Shown piece by piece: positions 17,845-26,866 of a stretch of DNA of 64,000 nucleotides. The notes beneath the pieces were generated by a model. That model saw only the letters and a list, made by a program, of their open reading frames with translations. It was not told the origin of the DNA and ran no database searches. Positions within the stretch are counted from its first letter, which is position 1. Each line of letters begins with the position of its first letter. Origin of the DNA: Adhaeribacter swui. Lineage in GTDB: Bacteria; Bacteroidota; Bacteroidia; Cytophagales; Hymenobacteraceae. The position numbers and the translations under genes are program-made. Location of the stretch: positions 4,284,585 to 4,348,584 of the forward strand of contig NZ_CP055156.1 of assembly GCF_014217805.1 (NCBI RefSeq). The letters are read 5' to 3'.

Positions 17845-19623
17845 ATGAAAAAGAATTTGACTCTTTTGGTTTTTAAAAATTCTTCTTTTTTAAAAATAAG
17901 TATATTCTCTGCTCTGTTTTTAAGTTTAACGGTAAATTCAGAAAGTAAACCAACGAACAAAATTTTAATAAATGAATATACTGGCTCTAAAAATACGGGT
18001 AGTCCGGCAAGTTTACCGGTTCCGGCAGTGGCATCCAGTTTAGGAGCCTGGGCTTCGATTGTACCTGGTTCCGGCGCTCCCACGGCGCGCCACGAAGCTA
18101 GTTATGTACAAGCAGGTAACAAATTTTATTTAATGGGCGGCCGAAAAATCAAACCCGTGCAGGTATTTGATCTGGTTAAAAAAAACTGGGTTAACAAAGT
18201 AAATACCCCCATTGAATTGCACCATTTTCAAGCCATTAGCCTGGACGGTTTAATTTATGTGGTAGGCGCTTTTACGGGTTCTTATCCGCACGAAAAGCCT
18301 GTTTCTAACATCTACATTTATAACCCTACTACCAATAAATGGATTACCGGGGCTACAATCCCCTCGGCCCGGCGGCGGGGTTCGGTGGGGGTAGTTGTTT
18401 ATAACAAGAAAATTTACCTGGTAGGCGGAATTAAAGACGGCCATTGGGCGGGTCATGTAAATTGGTTTGATGAATATAATCCGGCCACGAACACCTGGCG
18501 AACTTTACCCAATGCACCCCGGGCCCGCGATCATTTTCAGGCAGCAGTAGTAAATGGCAAATTATATTTGGCTGGTGGCCGGCGTTCTTCCGCGAGCACC
18601 AATCAAACGTTTGAGTTAACCGTGCCGCAGGTAGATGTTTTTGAATTTAGCGCGTCTAAATGGACTACCTTACCCAGCAGCAGTAATATTCCTACGCAGC
18701 GGGCGGGCACGGCTACCGCCGTTTTGGGCAATGAGTTAATTATTATTGGGGGCGAAAGTGGCTCCCAAACCTCGGCACACAAACACACCGAGGCGCTTAA
18801 TGTAACTACCAATAAATGGCGCCGCTTAGCTGATTTAAAACAAGGGCGGCACGGCACGCAAGCTATTGTAAATAACAACAACATTTACCTGGCGGCCGGC
18901 TGCGGTAACCGTGGTGGTACCCCAGAATTAAATACCCAGGAAGTCTTTTACTTATCTAGCCGGACTGCCCCCACAGGTTCTAATTTAACGCAAAGCAAAT
19001 TAGCCGCGCCTACCAGTGTAAGTTTTGGTACGGTTACGCTAAATACCACCAGTACCAAAAGCATCACTTTAAGTAATACCACCGGCAACCAAGCCATATT
19101 AATCAGTTCGGTAACAAAATCAGGGGCTGGCGCATTTACCGTGAGTGTGCCGTATACGCTGCCTTTTGTACTGGCGCCCGGCAAAAGCGTTACTTTAACC
19201 GGTAAATTTAAGCCCGGTATAACCGGCAGCCAAACGGCCAGTGTGGTTATCAAACATTCCGGACAGGGGGGAAGTACAACCATTGCGATGAGCGGATCGG
19301 GGGTTAAAGCAGCCACGAGAAATGCCGACACCGAAAATTCGGCCGAAATAGCTTTTAATAATCAAATGGTAGCCGTTTACCCGAACCCGGTTTTAAATGG
19401 TCAATTTACCGTAAACTTGCCCGAAGGCTTAACCGGTGAAGTGCCTTATTCTTTGGTAAACCAATCAGGTACTATTCTGTTATCCGATAAACTAAACTTA
19501 CCTGCCGCTACCCATAGTTTACCCTTTAACCTCGCAAACCGTAATTTAAATTCTGGTTTATATTACCTGCAAATAACCCAAGGTACGCAGCGGTATGTGG
19601 TAAAAATAATGCTGGAAAAGTAA
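17845..19623 (+). CDS. Kelch-repeat protein with C-terminal T9SS sorting domain
   Basis: A 592-residue secreted protein. It has an N-terminal signal region (hydrophobic FSALFLSLTVN), then six to seven kelch blades between residues 70 and 370 (for example YVVGAFTGS, IYLVGGIKDG, LYLAGGRRSS, LIIIGGESGS). Next comes an Ig-like ASH/Hydin-type domain around residues 390-490 (VSFGTVTLNTTSTKSITLSN). The end (VAVYPNPVLNGQFTVNLPEG to YVVKIMLEK) is a type A T9SS sorting domain. It should therefore cross the outer membrane through T9SS and be attached to or released from the surface. Kelch propellers in such cargo usually bind glycans or proteins; the ligand is unknown. Confidence 0.9.
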   Translation: MKKNLTLLVFKNSSFLKISIFSALFLSLTVNSESKPTNKILINEYTGSKNTGSPASLPVPAVASSLGAWASIVPGSGAPTARHEASYVQAGNKFYLMGGRKIKPVQVFDLVKKNWVNKVNTPIELHHFQAISLDGLIYVVGAFTGSYPHEKPVSNIYIYNPTTNKWITGATIPSARRRGSVGVVVYNKKIYLVGGIKDGHWAGHVNWFDEYNPATNTWRTLPNAPRARDHFQAAVVNGKLYLAGGRRSSASTNQTFELTVPQVDVFEFSASKWTTLPSSSNIPTQRAGTATAVLGNELIIIGGESGSQTSAHKHTEALNVTTNKWRRLADLKQGRHGTQAIVNNNNIYLAAGCGNRGGTPELNTQEVFYLSSRTAPTGSNLTQSKLAAPTSVSFGTVTLNTTSTKSITLSNTTGNQAILISSVTKSGAGAFTVSVPYTLPFVLAPGKSVTLTGKFKPGITGSQTASVVIKHSGQGGSTTIAMSGSGVKAATRNADTENSAEIAFNNQMVAVYPNPVLNGQFTVNLPEGLTGEVPYSLVNQSGTILLSDKLNLPAATHSLPFNLANRNLNSGLYYLQITQGTQRYVVKIMLEK

Positions 19624-19646
19624 AAATTTTAAAATTTTGATTGCAT

Positions 19647-19685
19647 AAAAAAAGGAGCCAGTACTTTATACCGGCTCCTTTTTAT
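19647..19685. terminator. Bidirectional terminator
   Basis: AAAAAGGAGCC at 19649-19659 pairs with GGCTCCTTTTT at 19673-19683. A and T runs on both sides serve the convergent kelch and ychF genes. Confidence 0.88.
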
Positions 19686-19700
19686 TTTGATTTTTTTAAA

Positions 19701-20798
19701 TTAAACGTTAAAGCGGAAGTGCATAATGTCGCCGTCCTGCACCACGTATTCTTTACCTTCTACGGCCATTTTACCGGCTTCTTTTATCTTGGTTTCGGTT
19801 TTATATTCCTGATAGTCGGGTAGTTTAATTACTTCGGCCCGGATAAAACCTTTTTCAAAATCGGAGTGAATTACGCCGGCCGCCTGGGGTGCTTTCCAAC
19901 CTTTTTGAATCGTCCAGGCTCGTACTTCTTTTACTCCGGCGGTAAAGTAAGTTATCAGGTTAAGTAAGCTATACGAAGCCCGGATTAACTGATTTAAACC
20001 CGATTCTTTTAAGCCGTACTCTTCTAAAAACATGGCTTTTTCTTCCGGATCGGTTAATTCGGCAATTTGCGCTTCAATGGCCGCCGAAATAACTACTACC
20101 TGGGCGTTTTCGTCTTTTACGTGTTCTTTTAAAGCCTCAATGTATTGGTTGCCGGTGTTAATCGAGGCTTCGTCTACGTTAGCTACGTAAACCACGGGTT
20201 TTAAAGTAAGCAATTGTAAATCTTCTACGGCTTCCAGGTCTTCGTCAGAAGCGGTGTACGAACGGGCGTTTTTGCCACTTTCCAGGTGCGCTTTAAAAGC
20301 TTGCAACGAAGCTAATTCTTTTTTGGCTTTGGCGTCGCCGGCTTTGGCGGTGCGCTCTACTTTACCAATTTTCTTATCAATAGATTCCAGGTCTTTTAGT
20401 TGCAGCTCGGTATCAATTACATCTTTATCAAAAACCGGATCTACCCCGCCTGCCACGTGTACAATGTTGGGGTCGTCGAAGCAGCGCACCACGTGAATAA
20501 TGGCATCTACTTCCCGGATATTAGCTAAAAATTTATTGCCTAAGCCTTCGCCTTTGCTGGCGCCTTTTACCAAGCCCGCTATATCCACAAATTCAATAAT
20601 GGTGGGCAATACCCGCTCCGGATGCACCAGTTCTTCTAAAATCTGTAAGCGCTCGTCTGGTACGGTTACCACCCCCACGTTGGGTTCAATGGTACAAAAA
20701 GGATAATTAGCCGACTCTGCCTTGGCGCTGGATATGGCATTAAACAAAGTAGATTTACCCACATTAGGTAAGCCTACAATTCCGCAACGTAAACCCAT
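19701..20798 (-). CDS. ychF: YchF family ATPase (Obg-like ATPase 1 group)
   Basis: A 365-residue universally conserved P-loop ATPase of the OLA1/YchF group; it hydrolyses ATP despite its GTPase fold and associates with ribosomes. The P-loop GLPNVGKST is at residues 9-17. The switch segments [19 protein letters not shown] and the NVDE motif (which replaces NKxD) are intact. A coiled-coil insertion follows, and the C-terminal TGS domain ends in [13 protein letters not shown]. Length and order are typical. It is monocistronic on the minus strand. Confidence 0.96.
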   Translation of the reverse strand: MGLRCGIVGLPNVGKSTLFNAISSAKAESANYPFCTIEPNVGVVTVPDERLQILEELVHPERVLPTIIEFVDIAGLVKGASKGEGLGNKFLANIREVDAIIHVVRCFDDPNIVHVAGGVDPVFDKDVIDTELQLKDLESIDKKIGKVERTAKAGDAKAKKELASLQAFKAHLESGKNARSYTASDEDLEAVEDLQLLTLKPVVYVANVDEASINTGNQYIEALKEHVKDENAQVVVISAAIEAQIAELTDPEEKAMFLEEYGLKESGLNQLIRASYSLLNLITYFTAGVKEVRAWTIQKGWKAPQAAGVIHSDFEKGFIRAEVIKLPDYQEYKTETKIKEAGKMAVEGKEYVVQDGDIMHFRFNV

Positions 20799-20911
20799 GA
20801 AATATTTAAAAAATGATTTGTTTTAATAATACGTTAATGCCTGAACAAGTAAAGCCTGAGGTAAATTGTGCCCGTACTTTATTCTGATTCTTGTTTTTAG
20901 CAATTCGGGCG

Positions 20912-20919
20912 CAAATATA
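20912..20919 (-). promoter_or_regulatory. Candidate -7 element for ychF
   Basis: On the minus strand this reads TATATTTG, matching TAnnTTTG. No clear -33 element is seen at the right distance. It would give a leader of about 105 bases. Confidence 0.35.
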
Positions 20920-21033
20920 GCCACAAAAACAATAGCATGCGTTATTCCGGTCCGGTCAACTTGCCGCCAGAGTCGGGCACACCTGTAACCATCCGGAAAA
21001 AGGAGCAGGTTAGATATAAAAAGGTGCGGATTT

Positions 21034-21471
21034 TTAAGTTAAAAACAAGAAGGCCAGCACCAGAAAACCAAGGGCATACAGGCTATACACTTTTTTATCG
21101 CCGGAAGTAAAGATTCCCACTGCGGCCAGCACAAAAGCCACTACCGTTTGAAAACCCGCAATCCGGAAAAGCGCGCCGCTTATTAATTTATTATCTTGCT
21201 CCCGATTTATAAAAGCAGTATCCAATTCGGGGTCGTTAATGTATTCCCAGCCTCGTTTATTAATTACCGCTGCTTTTTCTTTTTGAATCTGGCTTTTAGT
21301 GGCCGGATAAATCACGAACCGGTACGTTAAACATAGCACACTGAGTACCCCGAACAAAATAAAAGGCCCTTTAATTAAACGCAGCGGATTTTTAAAAATT
21401 AATACCAAAGCAACGTTTAACAGCAAAAGTACTAACAGTACGATTTTAAGATTAGTAAGATAAAGAGCCAT
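21034..21471 (-). CDS. Small four-helix membrane protein, function unknown
   Basis: A 145-residue protein with four hydrophobic segments: residues about 8-26 (LKIVLLVLLLLNVALVLIF), 33-53, 106-123 and 128-144. A polar loop of some 45 residues with charged and Asn/Glu residues lies between the second and third. It has no recognisable family signature. The likely location is the inner membrane. The upstream neighbour on the same strand is the PUR-type DNA/RNA-binding gene, but a terminator separates them. Confidence 0.6.
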   Translation of the reverse strand: MALYLTNLKIVLLVLLLLNVALVLIFKNPLRLIKGPFILFGVLSVLCLTYRFVIYPATKSQIQKEKAAVINKRGWEYINDPELDTAFINREQDNKLISGALFRIAGFQTVVAFVLAAVGIFTSGDKKVYSLYALGFLVLAFLFLT

Positions 21472-21525
21472 TAGAATGTGAAATTAGAAGCATACTTTGC
21501 CGGTAATATTAATAGTAAGGCTCGC

Positions 21526-21571
21526 AAAAAAAACTGGCAGGCGGTTAGCAGCAGCCGATTTTTTTTGCCAG
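21526..21571 (-). terminator. Probable terminator of the DUF3276 gene (minus strand)
   Basis: On the minus strand CTGGCA and TGCCAG form an outer stem around a GC-rich inner hairpin, and eight T follow. The outer stem is only six base pairs and the loop is long, so confidence is moderate. Confidence 0.45.
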
Positions 21572-21685
21572 GTAAAAAATAAAAAATTTAAAAAACAGGG
21601 TAAAAGGAGTGGGGTTAAAATAAAAAAGCCCACGCAAAGCATGAGCCTCATCGAAGATGAAAATACGGCCTGACTTAAAGTAATC

Positions 21686-22012
21686 CTATTCCCACTTCAA
21701 CTCGTCGTCGAGTGTGGCAGGTTCGGTTGCCTGCTTTTCCAGTTCCGCCAGGATGTCCTCGGTGAGGAGTTCTGTTTTTACGTGGTCGATAGTACTTTGT
21801 AAGGCCTCCACAAACTTGGCAAAATCTTCTTTGTAAAGAAAAATCTTGTGTTTTTCGTACGAATACGTGTCGTCCTTAAATTTACGTTTACTTTCCGTGA
21901 TGGTGAGATAAAAATCGTTGGAACGAGTAGATTTCACATCAAAGAAATACGTCCTTTTCCCTGCTCTTATTCGTTGCGAATAAATTTCAGCTTTTTCGTT
22001 GTTCTCTTCCAC
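21686..22012 (-). CDS. PUR-alpha-like DNA/RNA-binding protein (DUF3276)
   Basis: A 108-residue Bacteroidota protein of the DUF3276/PUR family. The core YSQRIRAGKRTYFFDVKSTRSNDFYLTITESKRK is the typical PUR repeat that binds single-stranded nucleic acid, followed by the FLYKEDFAKFVEALQ helix. The acidic C-terminal tail (residues 80-108) is variable in the family. A general nucleic-acid-binding or regulatory role is expected from structures of relatives; the exact role is unknown. Confidence 0.88.
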   Translation of the reverse strand: MEENNEKAEIYSQRIRAGKRTYFFDVKSTRSNDFYLTITESKRKFKDDTYSYEKHKIFLYKEDFAKFVEALQSTIDHVKTELLTEDILAELEKQATEPATLDDELKWE

Positions 22013-22225
22013 TTTTCTCTATTTTCTGTTGTTGGATATAAGGCTAAAGTAATATATTGTTATGATTTATAAAAATTTTCAAAGTTAATTTTAGATTGTT
22101 TTTGTAAATATACCGGCGGTTGTCCGTACACAAGTAATTATCCGGGCCAGATTTCGTTGTAAATCAGCCGGATTTTTAAAAAAACTACCGTGCTCCGGTT
22201 AAAAAATGCTTAACGAAACTTATTG

Positions 22226-23143
22226 ATGAAGAATACGCCTACCATTGACCTGGCTGCCATCCGGCGGTTTGAGAATCTGGAGTTTTTAGCCAAGCAGTTA
22301 GTAGCTGGTTTTATTACGGGCTTACATCAATCGCCTTACCACGGGTTTTCGGTGGAGTTTTCGGAACATCGGTTATACAATAGTGGCGAAAGTACCCGCC
22401 ACATAGATTGGAAAGTTTTTGCCCGCACCGATAAATTATTTGTAAAACGCTACGAAGAAGAAACAAACCTGCGCTGCCATTTGCTGCTGGATGTATCGCC
22501 ATCGATGTATTACCCCGTGGAAACTTACGGGAAAGTAGCTTTTAGCGCCCTAAGTGCTGCCGCTCTGGCCGTAATGTTGCAAAAACAGCGCGATGCAGTA
22601 GGTTTAGTTACTTTCTCCGACAAAATTTTATTACAAACGCCGGTTAAATCCACGAGTACGCATTTACACACGTTGCTCCTGAACCTGCAACAGGTTTTGA
22701 GTCAGCCTACCACAACCAAAACCACCGAAACGGCTACGGTTATTCACCAGATTGCCCAGCAAATTCCGAAACGTTCGTTGGTAATCATCTTTAGCGATAT
22801 GTTGGGTAGGGATAACGATACAACCTCGGTGTTTGCGGCTTTGCAGCACTTAAAACACCAAAACCACGAAGTTTTGTTGTTTCATGTAATGGATAAACGC
22901 ACCGAAGAACAATTTGATTTTGCCGAACGCCCGTACATTTTTGTGGATGTAGAAACCGGGGAAGAAGTAAAACTACAACCTTCGCAGGTGAAAGCCCAGT
23001 ACCAGGCAGCTATTAATCAGTTTAAACAAGAACTAGCGTTAAAGTGCGGTCAGTATAAAATAGATTTTATTCCGGTAGATATTTCCGAACCCTTCGATAA
23101 AGTGCTACAATCGTACCTGATTAAAAGAGCGAAAGTGAGATAA
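22226..23143 (+). CDS. DUF58 domain protein (VWA-like)
   Basis: A 305-residue DUF58 protein. It has the signature GESTRHIDWKVFARTDKLFV followed by a von Willebrand A-like fold (LLLDVSPSMYY; FSDMLGRD). The DxSxS-type metal site is DVSPS. The ATG at 22226 is preferred over the TTG one codon upstream. DUF58 proteins are normally encoded beside a MoxR AAA ATPase; none is here, and the upstream intergenic region is only 210 bp. A second, different DUF58 gene sits at 35.0 kb in a Bat-type operon. Confidence 0.85.
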   Translation: MKNTPTIDLAAIRRFENLEFLAKQLVAGFITGLHQSPYHGFSVEFSEHRLYNSGESTRHIDWKVFARTDKLFVKRYEEETNLRCHLLLDVSPSMYYPVETYGKVAFSALSAAALAVMLQKQRDAVGLVTFSDKILLQTPVKSTSTHLHTLLLNLQQVLSQPTTTKTTETATVIHQIAQQIPKRSLVIIFSDMLGRDNDTTSVFAALQHLKHQNHEVLLFHVMDKRTEEQFDFAERPYIFVDVETGEEVKLQPSQVKAQYQAAINQFKQELALKCGQYKIDFIPVDISEPFDKVLQSYLIKRAKVR

Positions 23144-23146
23144 AGG

Positions 23147-23309
23147 TTGCAGATTACAAGTTGCAGGTTGGAAAGTTGGAAATTACGAGGTTAATTAATT
23201 ATTGATAGAATCCGCAACAATTTTCCAATAAAATAAAAAAGTAAAAATTTAAATTTATAACCTTTCAACCTGCAACTTATAACCTGCAACTTTCCAACCT
23301 GCAACTCAG
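23147..23309. repeat. Intergenic inverted word-repeat element, site B
   Basis: The 20 bases at 23159-23178 are the exact reverse complement of 23287-23306. The arms consist of words such as GTTGCAGG, GGTTGGAAA and AACCTGCAAC repeated with small changes. The AT-rich core includes AAAAATTTAAATTT. The left arm starts three bases after the DUF58 stop, and the right arm ends on the first base of the alkA stop codon. Confidence 0.8.
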
Positions 23310-23911
23310 ATGTCCAGCGATTTCCAGAGGTATTTGCAGGCGATGGTGCGGTAGGGGCGCCAGTTTTCGGCAATTTCGCGGATTTTGGCTTGAAGGACTT
23401 TTCCGGTTAAATCCAGGTTGTAGGCTTTTTTTATGGCATTTTGAATGCCTAAATCTAATACCGGCAAAACGTCTGGCCGGTCTAGGGCAAACATCAAAAT
23501 CATCTCCACAGTCCAGCGGCCTACTCCTTTAATCTGGGTTAAGTGCGCGATGAGGGCTTCATCATCTAAGCTATTAATATATTCATGTTCCAGTTGGCCG
23601 GTATCTTTAAAAGCGGCTACGTTGCGGATGTAGTTTAATTTCTGGTACGATAATCCTACGCCCCGCAAAGTTTCGTCGGGCGTGATTTTTAAAATTTCCG
23701 GATCAGGGTATTGGTTGGGAAACAAATTAAGAAAACGATTTTTAATTACCGCGGCTACTTTGGTTGATAACTGTTGGCTAATAATCGAGCTGATTAAACT
23801 TAAATAAATATCGGTACGCGGTGCTGGAATAATCTCCGGACATACTGCCATTATTTGTACCAGCACCGGATCTTGGTTTAAGACATTCCGCCATTCCTGA
23901 TTTTGGTTCAT
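23306..23911 (-). CDS. DNA-3-methyladenine glycosylase II (AlkA-type)
   Basis: A 201-residue HhH-GPD superfamily base-excision glycosylase. The helix-hairpin-helix is LTQIKGVGRWTVEMILMFAL, and the catalytic aspartate lies downstream in VLPVLDLGIQNAIKK. The N-terminal helices (LISSIISQQLSTKVAAVI) are typical of bacterial AlkA-like proteins lacking the beta domain. It removes alkylated purines. It lies 16 bp downstream of ltaE on the same strand, so it is probably co-transcribed. Confidence 0.9.
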   Translation of the reverse strand: MNQNQEWRNVLNQDPVLVQIMAVCPEIIPAPRTDIYLSLISSIISQQLSTKVAAVIKNRFLNLFPNQYPDPEILKITPDETLRGVGLSYQKLNYIRNVAAFKDTGQLEHEYINSLDDEALIAHLTQIKGVGRWTVEMILMFALDRPDVLPVLDLGIQNAIKKAYNLDLTGKVLQAKIREIAENWRPYRTIACKYLWKSLDI

Positions 23912-23927
23912 ATTACCTGCCCGAATT

Positions 23928-24953
23928 TTAAAATTTTAAGTTTTTCAGTACCTGTACCGTATGGTCCAGCATAGCCGAAGTAAAATCCAGGTGCGTAACC
24001 AAGCGAATGGTTTGCGGGCCAAAATCCAAAGCCAGGATATGCTGAGCAGCTAACTCCCGCAAAAATTGTTCTTCGCTTACCCCATCTACTAACCGGAAAA
24101 TAACAATATTGGTATCTACGGGCTGCAGGGTTTGTACAAAAGAACATTCCTGTAAAACATCAGCTAAAATCCGGGCTTTGGCGTGATCTTCGGCTAAGCG
24201 GTTTATGTGGTTATCGAGCGCGTAGATGCCGGCAGCGGCTAAATAGCCGGCCTGGCGCATGCCGCCCCCAAATACTTTGCGAATGCGCCGGGATTTGTGA
24301 ATAAACGATTTGCTGCCCAATAAAACCGAACCAACCGGCGTGCCTAAACCTTTAGATAAACAAACCGAAATGCTGTCGAAGTATTCGCCGTAGGGGAGCG
24401 GCGATTCCTGAGCGGCTACCAAGGCGTTAAAAACCCGGGCGCCATCTAAATGCAAAACTAAATGGTTTTGCCGGCAAACTTCCGAGATAGCCATTATTTC
24501 GGGTAAAGTATAATAAGAACCACCGCCTTTGTTCGAGGTGTTTTCTAAAGCTACCAACTTAGATAAAGGGTAATGAATGTTATTGGGCCGAATGCCCGTC
24601 CGGATTAAATCCGGCGTAATTTTTCCGCGTTCGCCGTGCAGCAAATAAACCGAGGCTCCCGAGTTGGCAGCAATGCCGCCACCTTCGTACTGGTAAATGT
24701 GCGAAGTATAATCGCAAATAACTTCCGATAAAGGTTCGGTATGGGCTTTAATGGCAATCTGGTTGGTCATGGTGCCTGAAGGGCAGAAGAGGCCAGCCTC
24801 TAACCCAAACAGGGCCGCCGCTTTTTCTTCCAAGGCATTCACAGTTGGGTCTTCCCCAAAAACATCATCACCTACCGGGGCGGCAAACATGGCCTGCAGC
24901 ATTTTGGGAGTGGGTCGGGTAACGGTATCGCTACGTAAATCAGTTACTATCAT
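23928..24953 (-). CDS. ltaE: Low-specificity L-threonine aldolase
   Basis: A 341-residue PLP enzyme of the beta-eliminating lyase / threonine aldolase family, cleaving L-threonine or allo-threonine to glycine and acetaldehyde. It begins DLRSDTVTRPTPKML, has FCPSGTMTNQIA for the phosphate site, HLDGARVFNA with the PLP-ring aspartate, and the Schiff-base lysine in VCLSKGLGTPVGS. Length is normal. It leads a two-gene unit with the AlkA-type glycosylase; the pairing has no obvious metabolic logic. Confidence 0.92.
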   Translation of the reverse strand: MIVTDLRSDTVTRPTPKMLQAMFAAPVGDDVFGEDPTVNALEEKAAALFGLEAGLFCPSGTMTNQIAIKAHTEPLSEVICDYTSHIYQYEGGGIAANSGASVYLLHGERGKITPDLIRTGIRPNNIHYPLSKLVALENTSNKGGGSYYTLPEIMAISEVCRQNHLVLHLDGARVFNALVAAQESPLPYGEYFDSISVCLSKGLGTPVGSVLLGSKSFIHKSRRIRKVFGGGMRQAGYLAAAGIYALDNHINRLAEDHAKARILADVLQECSFVQTLQPVDTNIVIFRLVDGVSEEQFLRELAAQHILALDFGPQTIRLVTHLDFTSAMLDHTVQVLKNLKF

Positions 24954-25064
24954 AAATAAAGGTGCGGAGTTCTAGCTTAATTAGGTAAAAAGTTATTTTA
25001 AGAGCCGAATTTTTAAAAATAGAGTAGGTTTACAAGTTCTTTTAGCAGCTCCTTTTTAGAAATT

Positions 25065-25096
25065 TTTGAGATTGTAAAAATAATAACTTACTTTTG
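25065..25096 (+). promoter_or_regulatory. Textbook Bacteroidota promoter for the small basic protein
   Basis: TTTG at 25065-25068, a 20-base spacer and TACTTTTG at 25089-25096. Both elements match consensus. The start of transcription would be near 25103, about 18 bases before the ATG at 25121. Confidence 0.75.
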
Positions 25097-25120
25097 CGTT
25101 TCAATTTTAAAATTAGAAAG

Positions 25121-25321
25121 ATGGCAGTTACCAGACTTAAAAGAAAAGATCGTAAGAATAAAGCAAGAGCGAACAACAGACAGCGGGTAATTAAACAATT
25201 ATTAACTACCCCGGTAATTAAGAACGTGGATGTAGAAGCTTTAAAAGCATCGTTCACTAACAATGCAGCAGCAACTCCTGCGCCAGCAGCTACTGCCGCT
25301 CCGGAAACCGCTGCTGAATAA
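25121..25321 (+). CDS. Small, very basic protein with Ala/Pro tail
   Basis: A 66-residue protein I cannot assign to a family. The first 30 residues are highly basic (MAVTRLKRKDRKNKARANNR), then a conserved-looking TPVIKNVDVEALKASF segment and an Ala/Pro/Thr tail. The size, charge and strong promoter suggest an abundant RNA- or ribosome-associated protein; S20-like ribosomal proteins have a similar basic start, but the match is not good enough to name it. The ATG at 25121 sits just after the promoter; the longer frame from 25094 would begin inside the -7 element and is rejected. Confidence 0.7.
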   Translation: MAVTRLKRKDRKNKARANNRQRVIKQLLTTPVIKNVDVEALKASFTNNAAATPAPAATAAPETAAE

Positions 25322-25400
25322 ATAACCTTGCGTTAACTTTAACGCTAAAAAGTTAACTGCCGTCGGCTTAAGGTTATATTATACTTGAAGAAATTAGAAG

Positions 25401-25433
25401 AAGTGTATCTGGCTAAACAGGTACACTTTTTTG
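25401..25433. terminator. Terminator between convergent genes
   Basis: AAGTGTATCTG pairs with CAGGTACACTT (one G-T pair) around a short loop and is followed by a T-run. It closes the small basic gene; the metallophosphoesterase converges from the other side. Confidence 0.75.
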
Positions 25434-25436
25434 TTT

Positions 25437-25931
25437 TTAAGCGCGTTTGCCTAATTCTATAACTTTTAAATCGCTTATTTTTCCGGCGCTAATTTCAAAA
25501 GTTACCAGGGTGCGCACTTTATGAAAGCCGTGTTTGCCGGCTGCTCCGGGGTTAATGTGGAGCAAATGATGGATTTTATCCGGCATTACTTTTAAAATGT
25601 GGGAGTGACCGCAAATAAACAGTTGCGGTGGCTTGGCCTGAATCTCTGCCCGAACATCCGGACTGTATCTGCCCGGATAACCGCCAATATGCGTCATCAA
25701 AACATCTAAACCAGCGCAGGTAAAACGCAAATTTTTAGGATGCACGGCCCGAATCGAAGAGTCATCGATATTTCCGTAAACGCCCCGCAAAGGTTTTACC
25801 GCTGCCAACGTTTCCGACACAGCTAAGCTACCAAAATCACCGGCATGCCAGATTTCATCGCAAGTACTTAGATGCCGGATAATGTGGTCATCTAAATAGC
25901 TGTGCGTATCCGAAAGCAAACCGATTTTCAT
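25437..25931 (-). CDS. YfcE/MJ0936-type metallophosphoesterase
   Basis: A 164-residue calcineurin-like phosphodiesterase. Metal-binding motifs are present in order: LLSDTHS (D-x-H), HAGDFGS, GNIDD, MTHIGGYP and GHSHI. The family hydrolyses phosphodiesters with a dinuclear metal centre; the natural substrate is unknown. Length and order are standard for the short YfcE/MJ0936 group. A repeat element (site C) begins within its first codons' distance upstream and fills the gap to pyrE. Confidence 0.9.
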   Translation of the reverse strand: MKIGLLSDTHSYLDDHIIRHLSTCDEIWHAGDFGSLAVSETLAAVKPLRGVYGNIDDSSIRAVHPKNLRFTCAGLDVLMTHIGGYPGRYSPDVRAEIQAKPPQLFICGHSHILKVMPDKIHHLLHINPGAAGKHGFHKVRTLVTFEISAGKISDLKVIELGKRA

Positions 25932-25932
25932 G

Positions 25933-26105
25933 AAGTTGAGGGTTGGAAGGTTTTAAAGTTGAAAGGTTTAAAAGTTAGAAATTTTAAATTTTTTAATTTT
26001 TACTTTTTTATTCTTACTCAGAACAAGTCAGACCTAAACGAGAGAAATCGCTACGTATTCTCTTGTTAACTTTTCAACCTTTCAACTTTAAAACCTTCCA
26101 ACTAT
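25933..26105. repeat. Intergenic inverted word-repeat element, site C
   Basis: The 27 bases at 25942-25968 are the exact reverse complement of 26076-26102, and the match continues inward with one mismatch. Words are GTTGGAAGG, TTTTAAA, GTTGAAAGG and AAAAGTTA. The AT-rich core follows (TTTTAAATTTTTTAATTTTT). It fills the whole gap between the metallophosphoesterase ATG and the pyrE stop. Both neighbours read minus, so it is not a convergent terminator. Confidence 0.85.
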
Positions 26106-26753
26106 TTAACCATTTAACTTCCCCCAGGTTTCAGGAGTTTTGCGCCAATCCGAGAGGGTTTGCAGCGCACTGGCCGAAATGTATCCTTGTTCTAAAGCAA
26201 TGCCGAGCAAATTTTGATAGTTGCTTAAGGTGTAGTAAGGAATTTGGGCTTGTTCAAAATTTTTGGTGGCTTGTTCAAAGCCATAGGTAAATATGGCGGC
26301 CATGCCAATTACTTCGCCGCCGGCTTCCTGCACGGCTTTAGCCGCTTTTAAAGAACTGCCACCCGTAGATATTAGATCTTCAATCATTACTACTTTTTGG
26401 CCTTCTTTAAACTTGCCTTCAATTTGGTTGCCCATGCCGTGGCTTTTGGGTTCTGGCCTCACATAAATATAAGGCAGCTCCAGCACATCGGCTACCAGGG
26501 CACCCTGGGCAATACCGGCCGTTGCAACCCCGGCAATTACTTCCACGTTGGGGAAGTATTCGGTAACCAGTTCGGCTAAGCGTTTTTTTATAAAAGTACG
26601 GATTAAAGGATACGAAAGCGTAACCCGATTATCGCAGTAAATAGGCGAGTTCCAGCCAGAGCTCCAGGTAAACGGGCTATCCGGACGAAGTTTAACAGCT
26701 TCGGTTTCGAGCAGGAACGAAGCTACTTTTAGGGCAGTTTCAGACTTTTGCAT
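26106..26753 (-). CDS. pyrE: Orotate phosphoribosyltransferase
   Basis: A 215-residue enzyme that joins orotate and PRPP to orotidine 5'-phosphate in pyrimidine synthesis. The PRPP-binding loop is VVMIEDLISTGGSSLKAA. The family blocks FTWSSGWNSPIYCDNR and PEPKSHGMGNQIEG (dimer lysine loop) are present. Length is normal. It diverges from the Nudix gene. Confidence 0.95.
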   Translation of the reverse strand: MQKSETALKVASFLLETEAVKLRPDSPFTWSSGWNSPIYCDNRVTLSYPLIRTFIKKRLAELVTEYFPNVEVIAGVATAGIAQGALVADVLELPYIYVRPEPKSHGMGNQIEGKFKEGQKVVMIEDLISTGGSSLKAAKAVQEAGGEVIGMAAIFTYGFEQATKNFEQAQIPYYTLSNYQNLLGIALEQGYISASALQTLSDWRKTPETWGKLNG

Positions 26754-26866
26754 GAGCGAAATTACGCAATATTTTTTCAGTATTTTTACGGGCGCTTGTT
26801 TTTGTTTCCGGATTATTATTTATTGATTTGTAAAACCAATATCCACTCCCAGCTAAAACTTTCTCG

